Shown here: piece by piece, positions 19,883 through 31,250 of the stretch | Numbering within the stretch: position 1 is the stretch's first letter | Layout: every line of letters starts with the position of its first letter | Source: Gigaspora rosea | Taxonomy: Eukaryota; Glomeromycota; Glomeromycetes; Diversisporales; Gigasporaceae | Direction of reading: 5' to 3' | NCBI GenBank assembly: GCA_003550325.1 | Contig: QKWP01000006.1 | Span: 353,612 to 417,611, forward strand | DNA length: 64,000 nucleotides | Notes under the pieces: model-generated | What the model was told of the DNA's origin: nothing | Database searches by the model: none | What the model saw: the letters and a program-made list of their open reading frames with translations, nothing else | Made by a program: the position numbers and the translations under genes

Positions 19883-21647
19883 CAGTGATGGACAAAACCC
19901 ATGTCACTTGGAGTTTTTTTTTGTGACCTTAGTCATCTAGTCATGTTATATTATGTCACGATATACTTAGTCACTTTGTCACGAATAAAATGACAAAATC
20001 ACATGTAAATAAAAATAATATAAAATGACATATGTCACTATGTCACTTAGTCATGTGTCACTTAAATAGCCAATAAAAATTAGATTATTTATTAAATTTA
20101 AAAATAGTACAACTTTTTTATATATGAATCTAATTTATGTGTGATTCGCAATAAAGTCACTTGTCCCGCCATAATGATTGCTTTGTTATTTCATTGACAA
20201 GCTAAATCCTTACTATAACTAATATTAAAAGTCGTAAATCCAATAATGTTGTCATCAACTATAAAACTAGAAAATTTTTGGTATTAAGGTTTTCTATTTG
20301 CATATGTTAATACTTAAATATTAATAAACTAACTAAATTAGTTTCGTAATTCTTAAAGCCTTTATTAATGCGTATAAGGCTAATATACTATAATAGTATA
20401 ATATCGATATAATTTATTAGTATAATTAGCAAATTGTGTAATGAAAGTATACATAATATAATGCTCTAATATAATACAAGTTTTAAACAGAGTATACGTT
20501 ATATTAAATTGTAATAGTAATATATTATGATTTCTCTTCATTAAATATTGTTATAGACTTAATTGAAAAATACATACTAATTGCCCATTATTGCTATAGC
20601 ATTCAACGTAGCTAGGGCCATGCATATACAGTAGCTTAACATTTTGATCACGGGTTATATAACTAATCAAAAAGCGTTAAAGTACTAACTTGCTTATTTA
20701 GCTATATTAGTTTTAGCGCACTGATCACTTTTTGAACATAACGTGATTTTATTTTATTGGTTGGTAGATCGACATAAAGTACGAATCGCTGAGAAAATTA
20801 GTTGGTTATTAGATAATCTGGGCGGCAAAAAATTCCAACCAAAAAAATCTAGAAAATCAATCATCTAAATATTTGGTTGAATGTAATTTTTTTGATATTT
20901 GTGAATATATTCACTATTTTTTTTATTAGTCTTATGTTTTATCTATCGCGGGGCATTTGTCGTGTTCTTGCACTTTTTCTTGCATTTGCACTTATTCTTG
21001 AACTTGAGATCATTATACAAAACGTTTTCAAATTCGTGAACTTTTCTTAGCCAAAATAATTTATAAATATTAGGCAATCAAACAACCAAAGTAAAATTTG
21101 TAAATTCACATTTCACGAATTTGTGTTGTTTAAGAGCGTTAATAAGGGCGTTAAAAATAAGATAATAATTACTTGAATGTTACAATAATTACTCGACCAT
21201 GATAATCGTCATATTCATCTTACGTATTTCTGTTAGTTTTCCTACATTCATCACATTTATCGGATACGACCAATCAAAATTGTTAAAGCGAGAATGTTAA
21301 TTATATTTATTTCATATTTAATTTTTCTATATAAAATTTTGATGAGATAAAATGCGCATGATTCGGAAACATGCACATTAATGCATTCATGCGTATGATT
21401 GAGGAATCATATGAAACCCATCTCTAGTTGTGACAAAACCAATTCGTTACTAGTAAACTTAATCAATTTCAAGCTATCAATAAATTAATAATAAGTAACA
21501 ACATAATATTATATTAAAACTATTTAAAAGTTATTTTGGGTTTATAATTATTTAAGTGACTTGTCACTTAATTTTTTAGAGTGACAAATGATTAGTGACA
21601 AAGTCATCTAAGTCATCATAGTCATCAAATGTGACTGTCCATCACTG
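19883..21647. mobile_element. 1.77-kb non-autonomous hAT element
   Basis: Termini CAGTGATGGACA and TGTCCATCACTG are perfect complements. GTAACTTC is duplicated at 19875-19882 and 21648-21655. Both subterminal regions are packed with GTCA/TGAC motifs (for example TTAGTCA, GTCACTTAG), as expected for hAT transposase binding. No transposase frame is present. The interior includes an about 800-bp segment (20630-21420) also found at 32600-33430. Confidence 0.9.
20630..21420. repeat. Dispersed repeat, copy 1 (inside hAT element)
   Basis: About 800 bp aligns with 32600-33430 in the same orientation, sharing blocks such as CTAATCAAAAAGCGTTAAAG, GTACGAATCGCT/ATACGAATCGCT, GTTCTTGCACTT, AATCAAACAACCAAAGTAAA and AGTTTTCC. 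Divergence is moderate (roughly a fifth of positions by eye). It has no coding frame. Confidence 0.8.
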
Positions 21648-21655
21648 GTAACTTC

Positions 21656-22632
21656 TATTTTCCTGTACTCACGTGTTTTATAGAAAACTGTAAAATAATA
21701 AAATTATATTCTAAAAATATAACATTAAATGTTTAATGCGGTCTGTGAATTAGTCGTCATGATGAAGATTTATAATAAGACAAAAAACTATTCTTAGGTT
21801 TAATAAGTTTTAAATTATAGTAGCTTCACTTATACTGCAGTATTAATCGCTTAAGAGAGTTAACAAAGGTAGTACCTCGATCTTATTCTTTAATTAAAGC
21901 CATTCAAATCGAATCTGAATACTACTTTGTATATAACTTGAATCTTGACGAATCTGGAATCAATTATTCAATCCGTATTCTATATGAATCGTTAGTACGA
22001 TGGGTGGCACTTCGTGCCACCTATGTTGCTCAGTACATTTGGTCAGTGTTGGCAATTTTTTTCGGCCAATTTTTTTAGCAATTGGTTGGCAAACGGCCAA
22101 CGGCCAATTGGCTGATATTTAAATTTCGGTCAAAAATTTCTAACTTACACAATTTTAAAAAAGACTATACTGTATTAGATTGCTTGTTACGGTTTTATTA
22201 TAAGGTATTAAATAATAAATTATAAGTATTAATAAATAAGAAAAAAAATTTTAATCTTTATTTTTTTAACAAATAAATAGTATTTGAGGCTTAAATACAG
22301 TTAATATAAAGATTGACGTTAATACGGATAAAGTAGATAAAACATGTAATTTTTTTTTATTATATCATAAAATAGACATAAGCCATTCGTGTCAGTGAAG
22401 TTTTAAATACACTGCCGCCATGTTCGGGAATCGATCTTTTTAAAGAAAATCTGCGCGGATCTGCTAATCTGAAATCAAGATCTACTAGAATATGTAACAA
22501 GAAATTTCATCAAAAAAAGTATAAATAAAACGTAAGTTTGCAAGGTGGGTGTGGGTGGGCAGTACTCTAGTAATGGTTTACGAATTCGAAATAGTAAATT
22601 TAAATAGAGTGAAGAGTATACAATTATGTATA
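21656..22632. other. Spacer with a GC-rich hairpin
   Basis: No gene. GGTGGCACTTCGTGCCACC near 22003-22021 is a perfect short hairpin with a 3-base loop. At 22055-22115 the motif GGCCAA/TTGGC recurs several times in both orientations. Confidence 0.5.
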
Positions 22633-23227
22633 CCCTATAAAAAAAGTGGTCCGGGGTGTGGTACGGGTTGTGTCTGGAATCCACGGAATGGCACGGTCGG
22701 AGTGGTACGTATAGAGCTGTTGACGGAATATCACGGTAAAAAGTGGTACGGGGGAGGTGGCACGTTATGACACGTCATACGTAATGGCACCTTCATTTCA
22801 CGGNAAAGATCAATATACGATTTTTTTTTAAAAAAAATTGCGATATCTCATAATGAAACTGCTCTGGGTGTCTTAACAAAAAAAATTCCTTGCAAAATTT
22901 TGATACATGAGCAGTTGTTAGTTTGTTTATATTGTATTGATTGTTGATATAAATTTATGTAATCTACTTGTATGTATATATTTTTTTTTATCACACGTTA
23001 ATTCACGTTAATTACCTGGCCAAATCCCGTGCCATTTGGACTAGTAAAGTGTTGCAAAACCCGAGCCATTAACGGTCCATTTTGTACGGGCATACGGTAC
23101 ACCACGGGCCAAAAATCCGTGCCAATCCAAGCCTCCTACGTACCAAATACGGGTTTAATCCGTGCCACCAAAACCCGTGCCTTTACTCAGCAAACCCATA
23201 CCTTTACGGTCCATTTTTCTTATAGGG
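22633..23227. mobile_element. 595-bp MITE, TIR CCCTATAAAAAAAGTGG
   Basis: The left end CCCTATAAAAAAAGTGGTCC pairs with the right end (complement CCCTATAAGAAAAATGGACC), 16 of 20 positions. Both halves are rich in GGCACGG / CCGTGCC and TACGGGT / ACCCGTG motifs in opposite orientation, so the element is largely foldback. A single N at 22804 interrupts the assembly. A 96-bp deletion derivative occurs at 31155-31250. Confidence 0.75.
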
Positions 23228-24559
23228 ATAGAGTATATAAAAACGTAAAGAATTTTTTAGGCTAATTTGGCATGATCTGATTCCTAAAGGAGAGCATACA
23301 AGGCAAAGACAGGTTGATCTTTGATCAAGTATTTTCACGTAACTAAGGAAAAATTTTATTTATTTTAATAATTAATTAAAATAATATAAAAAAAAAAAAA
23401 TCCAAAAAAAAAAAAAAGGAAAAAACCAAATATGTAAAACAACCACAAACAACCATCGTACAAGAAAAGTACAGAGTACCGAATTAGAACAAACCTATGC
23501 AAACAAACTGTATTCTACGTTAATTAAAAAAATAATTAAATAAGGAATTTTATTTAATAAAGAAATATTAAATAACAAATAAAGTCACGTAGGACAAAAT
23601 TTATTACCTTTATTATCGAAATTTGGATATCAATATTTTTTAATAATATCCCGATTGTCTAATCGGATTATCCTGCTCGTTTTGTTGGCTTGCATCAACT
23701 TGAAATAAATATAGAATGAGGAATATCCAATCAACTTCATAATTGTACGCACACATTAATTTGCCAGTAAATCATACTCGTCATACGTATGTACGACGTT
23801 GTGAAAGGAATTTTGACTCAATAATTTTTTCCTAAAATATGTAGATCAAGATGTACCAAATCTGATAGAATCGTTCTATCATATATAATTGATATCGATA
23901 TACCATATATAACAGATATAACATATATAATCGATATAATAGATATGACGGATACCGTATAACATACATAATAGATCTACTATATAAGAAGATATCATAA
24001 ATACATTATATATATTCGAAAATTGCAGCAAAATGTATTTAAGCATCTCCAAATTTGTCCTCAATCAAAACAACTCATAACCTTCAAAATTCGAGTGGAA
24101 GTAGGGATGTTACGGTCCGGCAGGGAACGTAGTCCGAACCAGTCTTTTGAACCGGTCTAAACAGTCCACGGTCAATAAATTAAAACAGGCCCAAATCGTT
24201 CAGTCCATAATATATACTACGATCACATAATAACTTTATTTATGTAACTGTAAATACATGTGTTCCGCGCCATTTTTCACTTATTTATTGGCATAAGTCA
24301 TTCGTAAATTAAAAAATAACATACATAATTTTAAAATCGGTATCCATTAATTGATTAATAAAAAAAAAAAAACTTAGCTAAGAAATTAATTTGTAAAAAA
24401 AAATGAATAAAAAAAAAAGAAATAAAATTAAAAACAATGAAAAAAATGAAATAAATGAAATAAAATTAAAAACAATGAAAAAAATTAAAAATAAAGTAAT
24501 ATATAAGACGAAGAAGAAATAAAGTATAGAGGGATTTACATATAAGGCCTGGAAATGAT
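23228..24559. other. Spacer: A-rich tracts, TATAT array, lone hAT-like end
   Basis: No gene. Poly-A low complexity lies at 23385-23425 and 24355-24500. GATATA/CATATA units recur at 23880-24010. TAGGGATGTTACGGTCCGG near 24103 looks like one hAT terminus followed by GTCC-rich subterminal sequence; its partner end was not found. Confidence 0.5.
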
Positions 24560-24765
24560 GGCTAAAGCCATGTACCACGTGATTTTCTGGAATTTTAATT
24601 AAGCATTAGGGTCGGGGTTGGGGTTAGGATAGACATATAGGTAAAATTGCCTTCCCGGCATTTTTTATTAATGGCCCAAGACAGGTTTGGACTGCCATTT
24701 TTATGTACTTGCTTTTTTTTGTTTTTTGGCACAAAAATGTCACGTGGGTACATGGCTTTAGACGA
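24560..24765. repeat. Fragment of the 34.0-35.8 kb element
   Basis: It matches, in inverse orientation, parts of 34205-34500: GGTAAAATTGCCTTCCCGGC versus the complement of GTCGGGAAGCCAATTTTACT, plus ATTAATG, GACAGGTTT and the GGCTTTAGACGACCCCCAA block. A telomere-like GGGGTTGGGGTTAGG run is included. It abuts the large foldback at 24766. Confidence 0.6.
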
Positions 24766-25520
24766 CCCCCAAAGTAGCAAATCTTACGTTTTTGATACTC
24801 CTGCACTTACTTTTTTGATACTCCTGCACTTACTTTTTTGATACTCCTGTATGTACCCCAAAATTACTTTACTTTTTTTGATACCGATCTGCATATATAC
24901 ACGTGACTTGTGTTACACAAAGGCCCAGTGCATTATTTTTGCAAAGGTTACACGCCGCTAATGTCGTGTAACGTTACACAAGTTTAATTTTGCCAGGCAT
25001 TAATCTTAATGCTGGTGGGCACTATCATGATAATGCCTCGGCGGGGTTAGACATAATTCCGGCCCACCCTAACCCTAAATCTAGGAACCCTTCCTAGATT
25101 AGGGTTAGGGTGGGCCGGAATTATGTTTAACCCGCCGGGGCATTATCATGATAGTGCCCACCAGCATTAAGCTTAATGCCGGGTTAGGGTACCACTAGAT
25201 TTAGGGTTAGGGTACCACTAGATTTAGGGTTAGGGTGGGCCGGAATTGTGTCTAACCCCGCCAGGGGCATTATCATGATAGTGCCCACCAGCATTAAGCT
25301 TAATGCCGGGCAAAATTAGACTAGTGTAACGTTACACGACATTAGTGGCGTGTAACCAAAAATTATTTTGCAAAAACAATGCACTGGGCCTTTGTGTAAC
25401 ACAAGTCACGTGTATATATGCAGATCAGTATCAAAAAAGTAAAGTAATTTTGGGGTACATACAGGAGTATCAAAAAAGTAAGTGCAGGAGTATCAAAAAC
25501 GTAAGATTTGCCCCAAAGTA
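24766..25520. repeat. Large foldback, about 755 bp, telomere-like core
   Basis: The left arm from GCAAATCTTACGTTTTTGAT inward mirrors the right arm ending GTAAGATTTGC. Inside are ATACTCCTGCACTTACTTTTT repeats (three units left, two right), a GTGTAACGTTACAC palindrome, the AATGCTGGTGGGCACTATCA block, and a core of TTAGGGTTAGGG. The inner block occurs once forward and twice inverted, so the right side carries an extra duplication. No ORF. The same core appears at 43965-44593 with different outer arms. Confidence 0.85.
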
Positions 25521-25560
25521 AGTGCCAAAGTAAAAATAATTACATATAACGGCCTAGTGA

Positions 25561-25682
25561 ATGGCGCCGTAAATAGCCAATTACTACAATTATATTTACT
25601 ACATATATTTTTACATACCATTTTTTAAAACCTTAATTGTAATAATTATGTAGTTATGTAGTTTTATTTACTACATGTAGTA
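25561..25682. repeat. 122-bp direct repeat, copy A
   Basis: Nearly identical to 26453-26574 (one substitution near the middle was noticed: CATACC versus CATGCC). Copy A ends at an N (25683). The two copies bracket the gypsy zinc-knuckle fragment. Confidence 0.85.
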
Positions 25683-25683
25683 N

Positions 25684-26452
25684 ATAACATTGACTTCATT
25701 ATAGGTATAGTCCTGGTTGGATAGGTCAGCTATTTGGGGTTCAAGAGCATGAGCGAGGTCTTCATTACTTTCTCCAATCTGTATTTGGGTGAGTCGATAA
25801 ATTCAGCTTTAGTTAAGGTCATATGAATGTCCGGCATTTCTGGTGGATTCAGTATAGTGACATACTCGAGTCCATAGGTTGTAGTTGGGATTCCATTCTA
25901 CATCCTTAGCAGCTTTATATGCATACAAGCATTCAAGATTGCAGAACCGAGTATCCTCTCGGATAGAGTCTAGTTTAATCATTTTGGATCTAATGCCTTG
26001 TTCTTTACAGAGATTACATTTTGTTAGCGTTCCTCAGCCTTCACCATTGGTAAAGAACTCTATACTTCATGGGTCTTCTGGATCTAGGTCTTGGTGGAAG
26101 TCAATTCAACATCCTTTGCAAATTAAGGTTTGCTCAAAAGCCTGTTTCTTCTGGTCTTTTGGGTACCTTGCATTTACAGCAATGGTTAACCCTAAAAGAG
26201 GAAAAATGGTGTAGTCGATTGGCATTTTCTTCCTGAAGTTGACAACCACATTGATATTGTTGGTTCTCTAAAATCTGGATCATTTGGGGGCAGTTGGCAC
26301 CAATGTGACCATATTCTCTACATTGATAACATAGGTTATCGGGGCAGTCCTTATACAAGTGGCCGGGTTGAGAGCAGGTTTTGCAGATATTTCTCTTGGG
26401 GGCTTGTTTAGGACAGTATGCAGCAAGGTGTCCATAGCGATGGCAACTAGTA
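25684..26452 (-). pseudogene. Second gypsy zinc-knuckle/Cys-rich module fragment
   Basis: On the minus strand, three knuckles (…CHRYGHLAAYC, CKTCSQPGHLYKDC, CYQCREYGHIGANC) are followed by QCGCQLQEENANR, HCCKCKVPKRPEE, a further Cys pair, then CLYAYKAAKDV and YNLWTR…HYTES. The order and the LYAYKA / YNLWTR / HYTES blocks match 3085-3840, but many residues differ, so this comes from a different element of the family. Frameshifts and stops interrupt it. Neither protease nor RT is attached. Confidence 0.8.
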
Positions 26453-26574
26453 AATGGCGCCGTAAATAGCCAATTACTACAATTATATTTACTACATATA
26501 TTTTTACATGCCATTTTTTAAAACCTTAATTGTAATAATTATGTAGTTATGTAGTTTTATTTACTACATGTAGT
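26453..26574. repeat. 122-bp direct repeat, copy B
   Basis: Copy of 25561-25682. It continues directly into the 86-bp tandem array, so copy B is the one in native context. Confidence 0.85.
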
Positions 26575-27650
26575 AATATGTAGTAATATAATATTAGTTA
26601 TTTAGGTGTAGTAATTATGTAGTAATGTAGCATTATTACTACATGTAGTAATATGTAGTAATATAATCTTAGTTATTTATATGTAGTAATTATGTAGTAA
26701 TGTAGTATTATTACTACATGTAGTAATATGTAGCAATATAATATTAGTTATTTATATATAGTAATTATGTAGTAATGTAGCATTATTACTACATGTAATA
26801 ATATATACTAATATAATATTATTTACTACATTAACTTCAACTTTTATTCCTTTACAATTTACACTTTCAATCACAACTCACACCTTTAAACACAACTCAC
26901 GGTCACCAACAATGATGAGGTTTATTTATATTATCTTGCAAAAAGTACTTATTTTAACTTATTTCCTTATTCCTATATTTATGCTTATACGTATGTGATT
27001 TTTTACTATTATATACCAATGCATACTGATAATTATAAATATTGCAAATAATTCTTTGCATGCATAAAACTCTACTGAGCTAACTGATATAACTTATTAC
27101 CCAACTATATGATTTCAGGTTTGATTGCCAACTCTAATAAACTCTGTATGCATAAACTTTACTGATCTAACTGATATATCCCTATAATCAATTGTTTATT
27201 TAATATCATATGACTCCAGGTTCAAAGGTTCGATTACATTACTACTAATGTATTCCGCAGCTGTGATAGTCAAATAATATTTGAATTAGTCAATTGCACA
27301 TTGAATAAAGTATCGTTACATATAAAAATAATTACTAAATATAATATATATTACTACATGTAATAATGTTTACTACATGTAATAATAATTACTACATGAT
27401 GAGTAAATATTACTACAATTACTACATTACTACATATAATAATGTTTACTACATGTAATAATAATTATTACATGATGAGTAAATATTACTACAATTACTA
27501 CATTACTACATGTAATAATGTTTACTACATGTAATAATAATTACTACATAATGTAGTAAATATTACTACAATTACTACTTTTTGTAGTAAATAATTACTA
27601 CATACTACATTTCACAATTTGAATTACGGCACCAATCATTATAACGGCCA

Positions 27651-28234
27651 AATTTCGAAAAATTTTACAATCAAGGGCCAAAGTAACTTTGAACATCATC
27701 ACTGTATATATGTACTACTTTATACACTTTATATTCTTTCGCTTAATGACCTTTCTTTTAACCTCGACTAGGTTAAGCTCGATATTTATCAATATCATAA
27801 TGTTTATTTGGTTCTAAACTAATAAGTCTATCCTACTAGTTTCACACTTTGTGAAGGTTACTATGCGTTAATCGAAGATATTTAGAACCGCAAAACTCAT
27901 TTATATTTGTACAGAAAATTAAATTACTTTTAAAAATTGGCTAAAGTAGTTACAATTTTTACATGAAGACGTTAAGAAAATAAATGCAATACTAAGTAAA
28001 AAGCAATACTTTAACTGCCTAAAAGTATATAATTTCAATGTCAAAAAACTTACTGATAGATCTAATTATTTAAGTCCTCAATTGTAATATTTATCAAAAT
28101 TAGGCCCTTATATGTAATGATTTTCAATATGAAAATTCTCCTAAATTATAACATGCTTGCCTAAATACTTAATATCTGATCTAGACTAAATTTGCATAAA
28201 TAAACGAATATTTTCAAATATTAATGTATATTTA
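27651..28234. other. Spacer
   Basis: No gene or clear repeat. Moderately AT-rich. Confidence 0.45.
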
Positions 28235-28591
28235 GTGTCGGGTGAGATTATGTATACGGGGCCTTTGTTAACTTTACCTTTCGAATTCACTCACTTGGCT
28301 ATATTGTCTAATCGGAGTATCGTTAAGGTCTTTTCCACCTTCATTTCAACGTCTCCTTCTCAACGACCACAAGGTAAATCACTCAGTGTATACTTGAGCC
28401 GTTTATATTCAAGCTTTACTAATCGATCGTTATTCGTCATTATTTCATTAGTTAATTTCAACTCTTTTAACTCTTTTTATAATACAAGATTATCTCCATA
28501 TTATCCGGTTACTCGCAACTATGATTTTTTTAAATTAATTTTAGAGATGCTACGGGCTCAACATCTCACGTGCTTATGGGCACAACAGTGA
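28235..28591 (+). CDS. Unidentified 118-codon frame, doubtful
   Basis: An ATG frame of 118 codons with no domain I recognise. It is Ser/Leu/Phe-rich without signal peptide or Cys pattern. Local composition is less AT-rich than the surroundings, which lengthens chance frames. No conserved partner lies nearby. It may be a degraded exon or chance. Confidence 0.2.
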   Translation: MSGEIMYTGPLLTLPFEFTHLAILSNRSIVKVFSTFISTSPSQRPQGKSLSVYLSRLYSSFTNRSLFVIISLVNFNSFNSFYNTRLSPYYPVTRNYDFFKLILEMLRAQHLTCLWAQQ

Positions 28592-30126
28592 CCGGCATTA
28601 CTAAAATACACTTACTCTAATCCTAACTCAGACTGTATTGTGCCCATCATAGCTTTCCCTTAATTTTATGCATTACGCAATTAACAATCATGCCACATTA
28701 TGATCCCACAAAATCCCGGGGTCACAAATCAACCCGTGACATTAGATCGTAATTGCCTTGACTATAATCCGCTTATAAGTGCTTATGAAACCGTTTATTA
28801 AACCGCGGCGTAATTGTAAATCATCATCATATTTAATTGGTCAACAGCTTTCCTTAACTACAAATTGCTTATAAAGCTGCATAATATTTAACAGTCACAA
28901 AAAAAAAAAAAAAAGTAGCCTACGTCATAATAAAAGCGCAGAACCAATAACGAAGCTTTTAAATAATAATTTATCATTATTGTGCTTCAGAGCTTTAACT
29001 ATGATGCAAACTACTTTTTTTTTTGTGAGCAATGCTAGGGCTGTTCATAATAAATCAATTCTTAATTTTTCATGTTTTGATATATTTTACCTGTTTTTCA
29101 ATGTTTCGTCATTTTGCTATGTTTCCCATTTGGACCATGTTTCGCCATTGTTAACAATGTTTCGCCAGTTTTATGTTTCGCATTTTGTCTTTTTAAAATT
29201 TTTGGCAAAAGTCGAAACAAGGGTTTGCCTACACAATTATAGTCGTGATCACCCTTTAATCTGCGTCACGTCCATTTTTACTTGGTCAAAAAAAAAAAAT
29301 AAAAATAAAAAATAAAATAAATAATTTTTTTTTTTCACCAGCTTGAACATAATTTGGGTCAATCTTAGACTTTGTATCGGTCTGGAGTTGAGAACATGTG
29401 CTTCATTTTATTTACGTGGTTTCGGTTTGGTCTAAACTCAGCCTGCACGAATTTCTTCTTAAGGCTTAGGCATAAGGACGGTTTCATTTTCAATTTTCAC
29501 AAATATATATCTATATTTTTCAACTTTCTAACATCATCTCGTTCGGCTTGGTTGTTGTATTAGGGCAGATGTTTCTTCAATGGTCTCGAATCTTTTACCA
29601 ATTTATAACAAAAATATCAAACTTTAGAACCAAAAATATATGAAGGCGTGAGGTATTTCCTTCACATAACTGCATCATACGTCACGACTGGTTTGGAGAG
29701 CAATCCAGTCACAACTGTGTAGTAGGCATAATTGCGTCACTCATTGAGGCAAAATTTGAGAAAAATTAATGAATACATATCGTAATTATTACGCTACTCA
29801 TAATTTAATTAGGAAACTCTTAGACACTTCTCTTTTTTTATTGATTGTGACAGCTAGGGCTGCTATACATTTTAAAAGTTTATTTAATTTAACACTTGAG
29901 AGAATTCAGAACTGCCACGTCAACCTCACACAGCCCAATGCATAAACAAATCATAACAGCACTAAAACAATTTGAAAAATGAGATTTCTTTTTTTCGATA
30001 AAATGATAAATATGACTTACATTTATCTGTTTTGTATAAAGAATAAAAAAGTTCATATTTTCAAAAATCCATAAATCTATTAAATACAAAATTTTTTATA
30101 ATTAAATAATAAAAATTCTTAACAAG
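28592..30126. other. Spacer with low-complexity blocks
   Basis: No supported gene. A short inverted pair GGGCACAACA / TATTGTGCCC lies at about 28576-28648. A motif ATGTTTCGCCA recurs about five times at 29100-29180. Poly-A/T tracts occur at 28900, 29285 and 29330. The last about 150 bp is the CBM14-2 upstream region, similar to that of the first CBM14 gene. Confidence 0.5.
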
Positions 30127-30496
30127 ATGAAATTCATCAGAAAATCTATAATCATCATGTTTATTATGATGCCATTATATACTATTTTCGTTTTCGGTGA
30201 CGTTACAATAATTTTTTGTAAAAAATTTCTAATTATAATTTAGAATCTTAACTAATTATTTCTTTGGAAATATGTAAAAATTTATTTTAGGTTTTACGTG
30301 TCCAGAGGAAAATGATGAGAGCAACCCTAATGGACTTTATCGTAATCCTGAGGATTGTAAAACATTCTATCAATGCTCTAATGGTGTAGCATATCTGTTT
30401 GATTGCCCTGATGATTTGCAATGGAATACATACTACAAAAGATGTGAATGGCCAGCAAATTCTGATTGTGCACTTCCTAATGTACCGCCACCATAG
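30127..30496 (+). CDS. Secreted CBM14 chitin-binding protein, two exons
   Basis: Exons 30127-30196 and 30291-30496, joined by a 94-bp GT-AG phase-1 intron. Exon 1 encodes a signal peptide nearly identical to the first CBM14 gene (MKFIRKSIIIMFIMMPLYT). Exon 2 encodes a CBM14 domain with exactly the same Cys spacing (x18, x5, x9, x12, x7) and shared blocks (TFYQCSNG, CPDDLQW, RCEWPANSDC), ending in a Pro-rich tail. The micro-exon linker of the paralog is absent, so the chitin-binding domain follows the signal peptide directly. The product is a small extracellular protein, probably a chitin binder at the wall or host interface (inference). Confidence 0.8.
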
Positions 30497-31154
30497 AAAT
30501 TATGTCCAAATTTTTTTAGTGTACAGTACTACAATACGAATATTCCTTATATAATAAAGTTGCTTTAATAGTTATATTTTAAAATTTTTTCCTAATCTTA
30601 GTCTATATTACAACTAATATTATATTTAAATCTATTTTAATAAATAAATATTTAAGATATCAAATTAATAAAGGCAGTTTATTGTATTAATATTTAATTA
30701 AATATTACAGTAAATTATTTAAACTTACTAATATAATTATTTTAGTTATTATTTAATTTAAGAACAATTCTAACCACCATCCTGGATGATTTCACTAAAA
30801 ATCATCCAGGTTACACGATTTCATATCGATCAATGAATGATCGATTTAATTTAAATTTTATTATACCAGTACTGTACATAATCATACGTATATATGTATT
30901 TAGTACTGTATAACTAGAGGTGCAGCTAAATTGCGGGGAGCGAATTACTTGTTTATATATGTATATTAAGTTTAAGGCATAATTAAAAGATTATAGTCTA
31001 CGGATATTTTAAGTTTAGAAAGTTTTTTTTATAAATGTTGTTTTTGGAAGTTAAAAACTTAATAGTTGTGATTTGGTCTATATTTATCTATTGTACGAAA
31101 ATAGCCCTAGGCGTTGACGAAGTCACACTAGGGTTATTATCACGAGGATCACTA
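30497..31154. other. Spacer with a hairpin
   Basis: No gene. CCTGGATGATTT…AAATCATCCAGG at about 30781-30810 is a perfect 12-bp hairpin. AT-rich otherwise. Confidence 0.5.
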
Positions 31155-31250
31155 TCTCTATAAAAAAAGTGTCCAGGTTTAATCGGTGCCACCAAAACCC
31201 ATGCCTTTACGCTGCTAACAGTACCTTTATGGTACATTTTTCTTATAGGG
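31155..31250. mobile_element. 96-bp deletion derivative of the 22.6-kb MITE
   Basis: The left end CTCTATAAAAAAAGTGTCC, an internal block GGTGCCACCAAAACCC and the right end TTTTTCTTATAGGG match the 595-bp MITE at 22633-23227. About 500 bp of the interior is missing. Confidence 0.75.

Larger units (their letters stand above)
25545..27650. repeat. Composite element with TACTACATG-type arms
   Basis: Left boundary region AATGGCGCCGTAAATAGCC and right boundary region TACGGCACCAATCATTATAA are imperfect complements. Next to each lies a tandem array built from TACTACATGTAGTA-like palindromes: four units of about 86 bp at 26560-26830 and three units of about 84 bp in opposite orientation at 27345-27600. 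The left side is interrupted by the gypsy fragment at 25684-26452. The centre (26830-27340) is unique AT-rich sequence. Confidence 0.6.

Noticed and set aside
24378..24578. Phe-rich 66-codon minus-strand frame
   Set aside because: Product of an A-rich low-complexity tract.
26560..27600. Regular repeats considered as a CRISPR array
   Set aside because: Units are contiguous, palindromic and without unique spacers, and the sequence is eukaryotic in character.
28980..29315. 111-codon plus-strand frame
   Set aside because: It includes a repeated ATGTTTCGCCA motif and ends in a poly-A tract; no domain or Cys pattern.
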